Source: Ruminococcus sp.
GTDB taxonomy: Bacteria > Bacillota > Clostridia > Oscillospirales > Ruminococcaceae
DNA length: 59,639 nt
Direction of reading: 5' to 3'
Assembly: GCF_019417665.1 (NCBI RefSeq)
Contig: NZ_DXUU01000013.1
Span: forward strand, 1 to 59,639
Position 1 is the stretch's first letter. Each line of letters begins with the position of its first letter. Below the pieces are notes generated by a model, which saw only the letters and a list, made by a program, of their open reading frames with translations, was not told the DNA's origin and did no database searches. The position numbers and the translations under genes are program-made. This document shows positions 58,537-59,639 of the stretch, piece after piece.

Positions 58537-59562
58537 TTATTGGGAAAGCATAACATCTTGATAAACAGACTCATAGGAACGTCCTACGCTGATATATACC
58601 GTAGAAGTCAGCAGCAGCTGAGCATCTATCGTGTCGACTTTGCCGTCAGCGTTGGCATCCAGCAGGTTATAGTCCAATTCGCCGATTTTACATGTTGTTT
58701 GTCCTTCAACGAGAACGCTATCATATGTTTTTTCGGGTACGATCTCAAGCTTTTTTCCTACGGATTCAGTGGCATAGATCTGTAGTGCCATATAAGCGGC
58801 ATCGGAATCGCCCAGTGTACCATCTTTGCGCAGTTCGCCGATGCCATATTCTGCGTGCTCGTGAATCCAGTCGGCATCTGCCTGGTCGATCTTGCCGTCA
58901 AAGTTTACGTCACTCTGCAGTGTATACCATCCGGTTGGGTCATCTCTCTGAAAACCGCCCTTTGCTGCCAGAAGAGCATCGTGGTCAGTGACAACACCGT
59001 CATTGTCCACATCACCTAAGGTAAAACTTGACCCAAAACTGCCTTCTTCATAGTGATAGTAGTAGCAGAACGGTTCACCGCAGAACGAACCAAGCCCCAC
59101 CGTTCTCTGAGCGTAAAATGTTATAATGCCCTGCGCATCCATGTAAGAAATATAGCCGTTTGCATCCACATCCAATAGGTTGAATTGCAGTGGCGTCATT
59201 TCCTCTACTGTTCCTTCATAAACATGCACCATCGCCTCATAAGCGTCATGAGATGATGCATATCCATCCAGATCATAATCTCCCAGTGTATATTCCTCAT
59301 TGACCTGGATCCAGGTGACGTCCGCTTCATCAATGAGACCATCTCCGGTGATGTCCGCCCGGGACAGCTGGTCTTCTGTCAGGGTATAGGTGTCGTCCAA
59401 GAGATACCGGGACAGCATGGCGGTATCATGTCCTGTGAGATAGCCGTCATTGTCGATATCACCCATGAGAACCTCGTCCGCTGCGCTGACAGACAGCGCA
59501 GACATAGAGCTTGCCAGCATAGCAACGGCAACTGCAATGCCCATCCATTTACTTCTTTTCAT
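58537..59562 (-). CDS. Secreted protein made of four tandem dockerin-like modules
   Basis: 341 residues. Signal peptide 1-28, then only dockerin-type repeats. Calcium loops at 35-46 (DIDNDGYLTGHD), 70-81 (DITGDGLIDEAD), 95-106, 131-142, 184-195, 218-229 and 302-313, plus a degenerate one at 243-254. They pair into four modules at about 34-90, 93-152, 183-240 and 250-320. No catalytic or binding domain is attached. AGGAGGTAATTTTT precedes the ATG. It could be an adaptor binding several cohesins, or a calcium-binding surface protein. Confidence 0.88.
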   Translation of the reverse strand: MKRSKWMGIAVAVAMLASSMSALSVSAADEVLMGDIDNDGYLTGHDTAMLSRYLLDDTYTLTEDQLSRADITGDGLIDEADVTWIQVNEEYTLGDYDLDGYASSHDAYEAMVHVYEGTVEEMTPLQFNLLDVDANGYISYMDAQGIITFYAQRTVGLGSFCGEPFCYYYHYEEGSFGSSFTLGDVDNDGVVTDHDALLAAKGGFQRDDPTGWYTLQSDVNFDGKIDQADADWIHEHAEYGIGELRKDGTLGDSDAAYMALQIYATESVGKKLEIVPEKTYDSVLVEGQTTCKIGELDYNLLDANADGKVDTIDAQLLLTSTVYISVGRSYESVYQDVMLSQ

Positions 59563-59592
59563 AAAAATTACCTCCTATTATTTGTTGCATAA

Positions 59593-59639
59593 GAGCCTGT
59601 TCAGCATCTTTTCGCACGCATCTTGCTTGCATCTTTTCT
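59593..59639. mobile_element. Second copy of the GAGCCTGTTCAG MITE, cut by window end
   Basis: After TAA (59590-59592) the sequence GAGCCTGTTCAGCATCT continues as the near-exact reverse complement of 15695-15739. It lies just upstream of the poly-dockerin gene. Confidence 0.7.

Noticed and set aside
1..59639. CRISPR array, rRNA operon, prophage or complete insertion sequence
   Set aside because: No regularly spaced repeats, no rRNA sequence, no phage structural genes and no full IS with termini were found; the only transposase is the RAYT gene.

Overview
The window looks like a chromosomal segment of a fibre-degrading Ruminococcus (Oscillospirales, Firmicutes). This is inferred from a dockerin-bearing GH5 cellulase with Thr-rich linkers, a GH74 xyloglucanase lipoprotein, a protein built only of dockerin-like modules, a CIRCE/HrcA heat-shock circuit, strong AGGAGG ribosome-binding sites and clear TTGACA/TATAAT promoters. 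Species cannot be fixed from sequence alone.

Layout. 1-5.6 kb: end of a tRNA(CAU), small regulators, a HAD phosphatase, htpG under a CIRCE operator, then two tandem Fst/par-like type I toxin-antitoxin cassettes and a small XRE/coiled-coil divergon. 5.7-12 kb: a membrane protein, a malQ-glgP maltodextrin operon, and a secreted beta-helix protein with an N-terminal dockerin-like half-module. 12-13 kb: a gene-poor patch with a broken type I toxin, its orphan antitoxin and a small hydrophobic peptide. 13-24 kb: purB, a lipoprotein, a MITE, GH74 overlapping a GH25 lysozyme, manA, glucokinase and the GH5 cellulase. 24.3-31.1 kb: a complete F1Fo ATP synthase operon with two nearly identical c-subunit genes and a palindromic repeat pair between atpG and atpD. 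31.2-41.6 kb: mostly minus-strand genes: Cthe_2159-like lipoprotein, DUF2752 and TM2 membrane proteins, HxlR regulator divergent from a radical SAM protein, a third type I cassette, glyS, a TPR protein, two paralogous lipoproteins, a metalloprotease, DUF1284 and bioY. 41.7-47.5 kb: hrcA-grpE-[lipoprotein]-dnaK-dnaJ. 47.5-59.6 kb: lipoprotein, a cluster of DnaA-box-like motifs, HD protein, intracellular GH13, HAD, a REP-associated transposase, trmN6-like, MATE, rsmI, an XRE repressor divergent from a probable structured RNA, a Q/N-rich microprotein, feoB and the poly-dockerin protein.

How it fits together: secreted enzymes (GH5, GH74, beta-helix protein) attack plant polysaccharide; ManA, glucokinase, MalQ, GlgP and GH13 process the hexoses and alpha-glucans inside the cell; HrcA probably controls both hrcA-grpE-dnaK-dnaJ and htpG.

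The non-coding fraction is rich. There are at least five dispersed repeat families: REP units with a resident RAYT transposase that carries two units inside its own gene; ~50-bp palindromes; two MITE types with TAA or CTAG target duplications; and a ~220-nt multi-hairpin element in three copies whose stems covary. There are also several type I toxin modules and one repressor-flanked RNA gene with a long closing stem.
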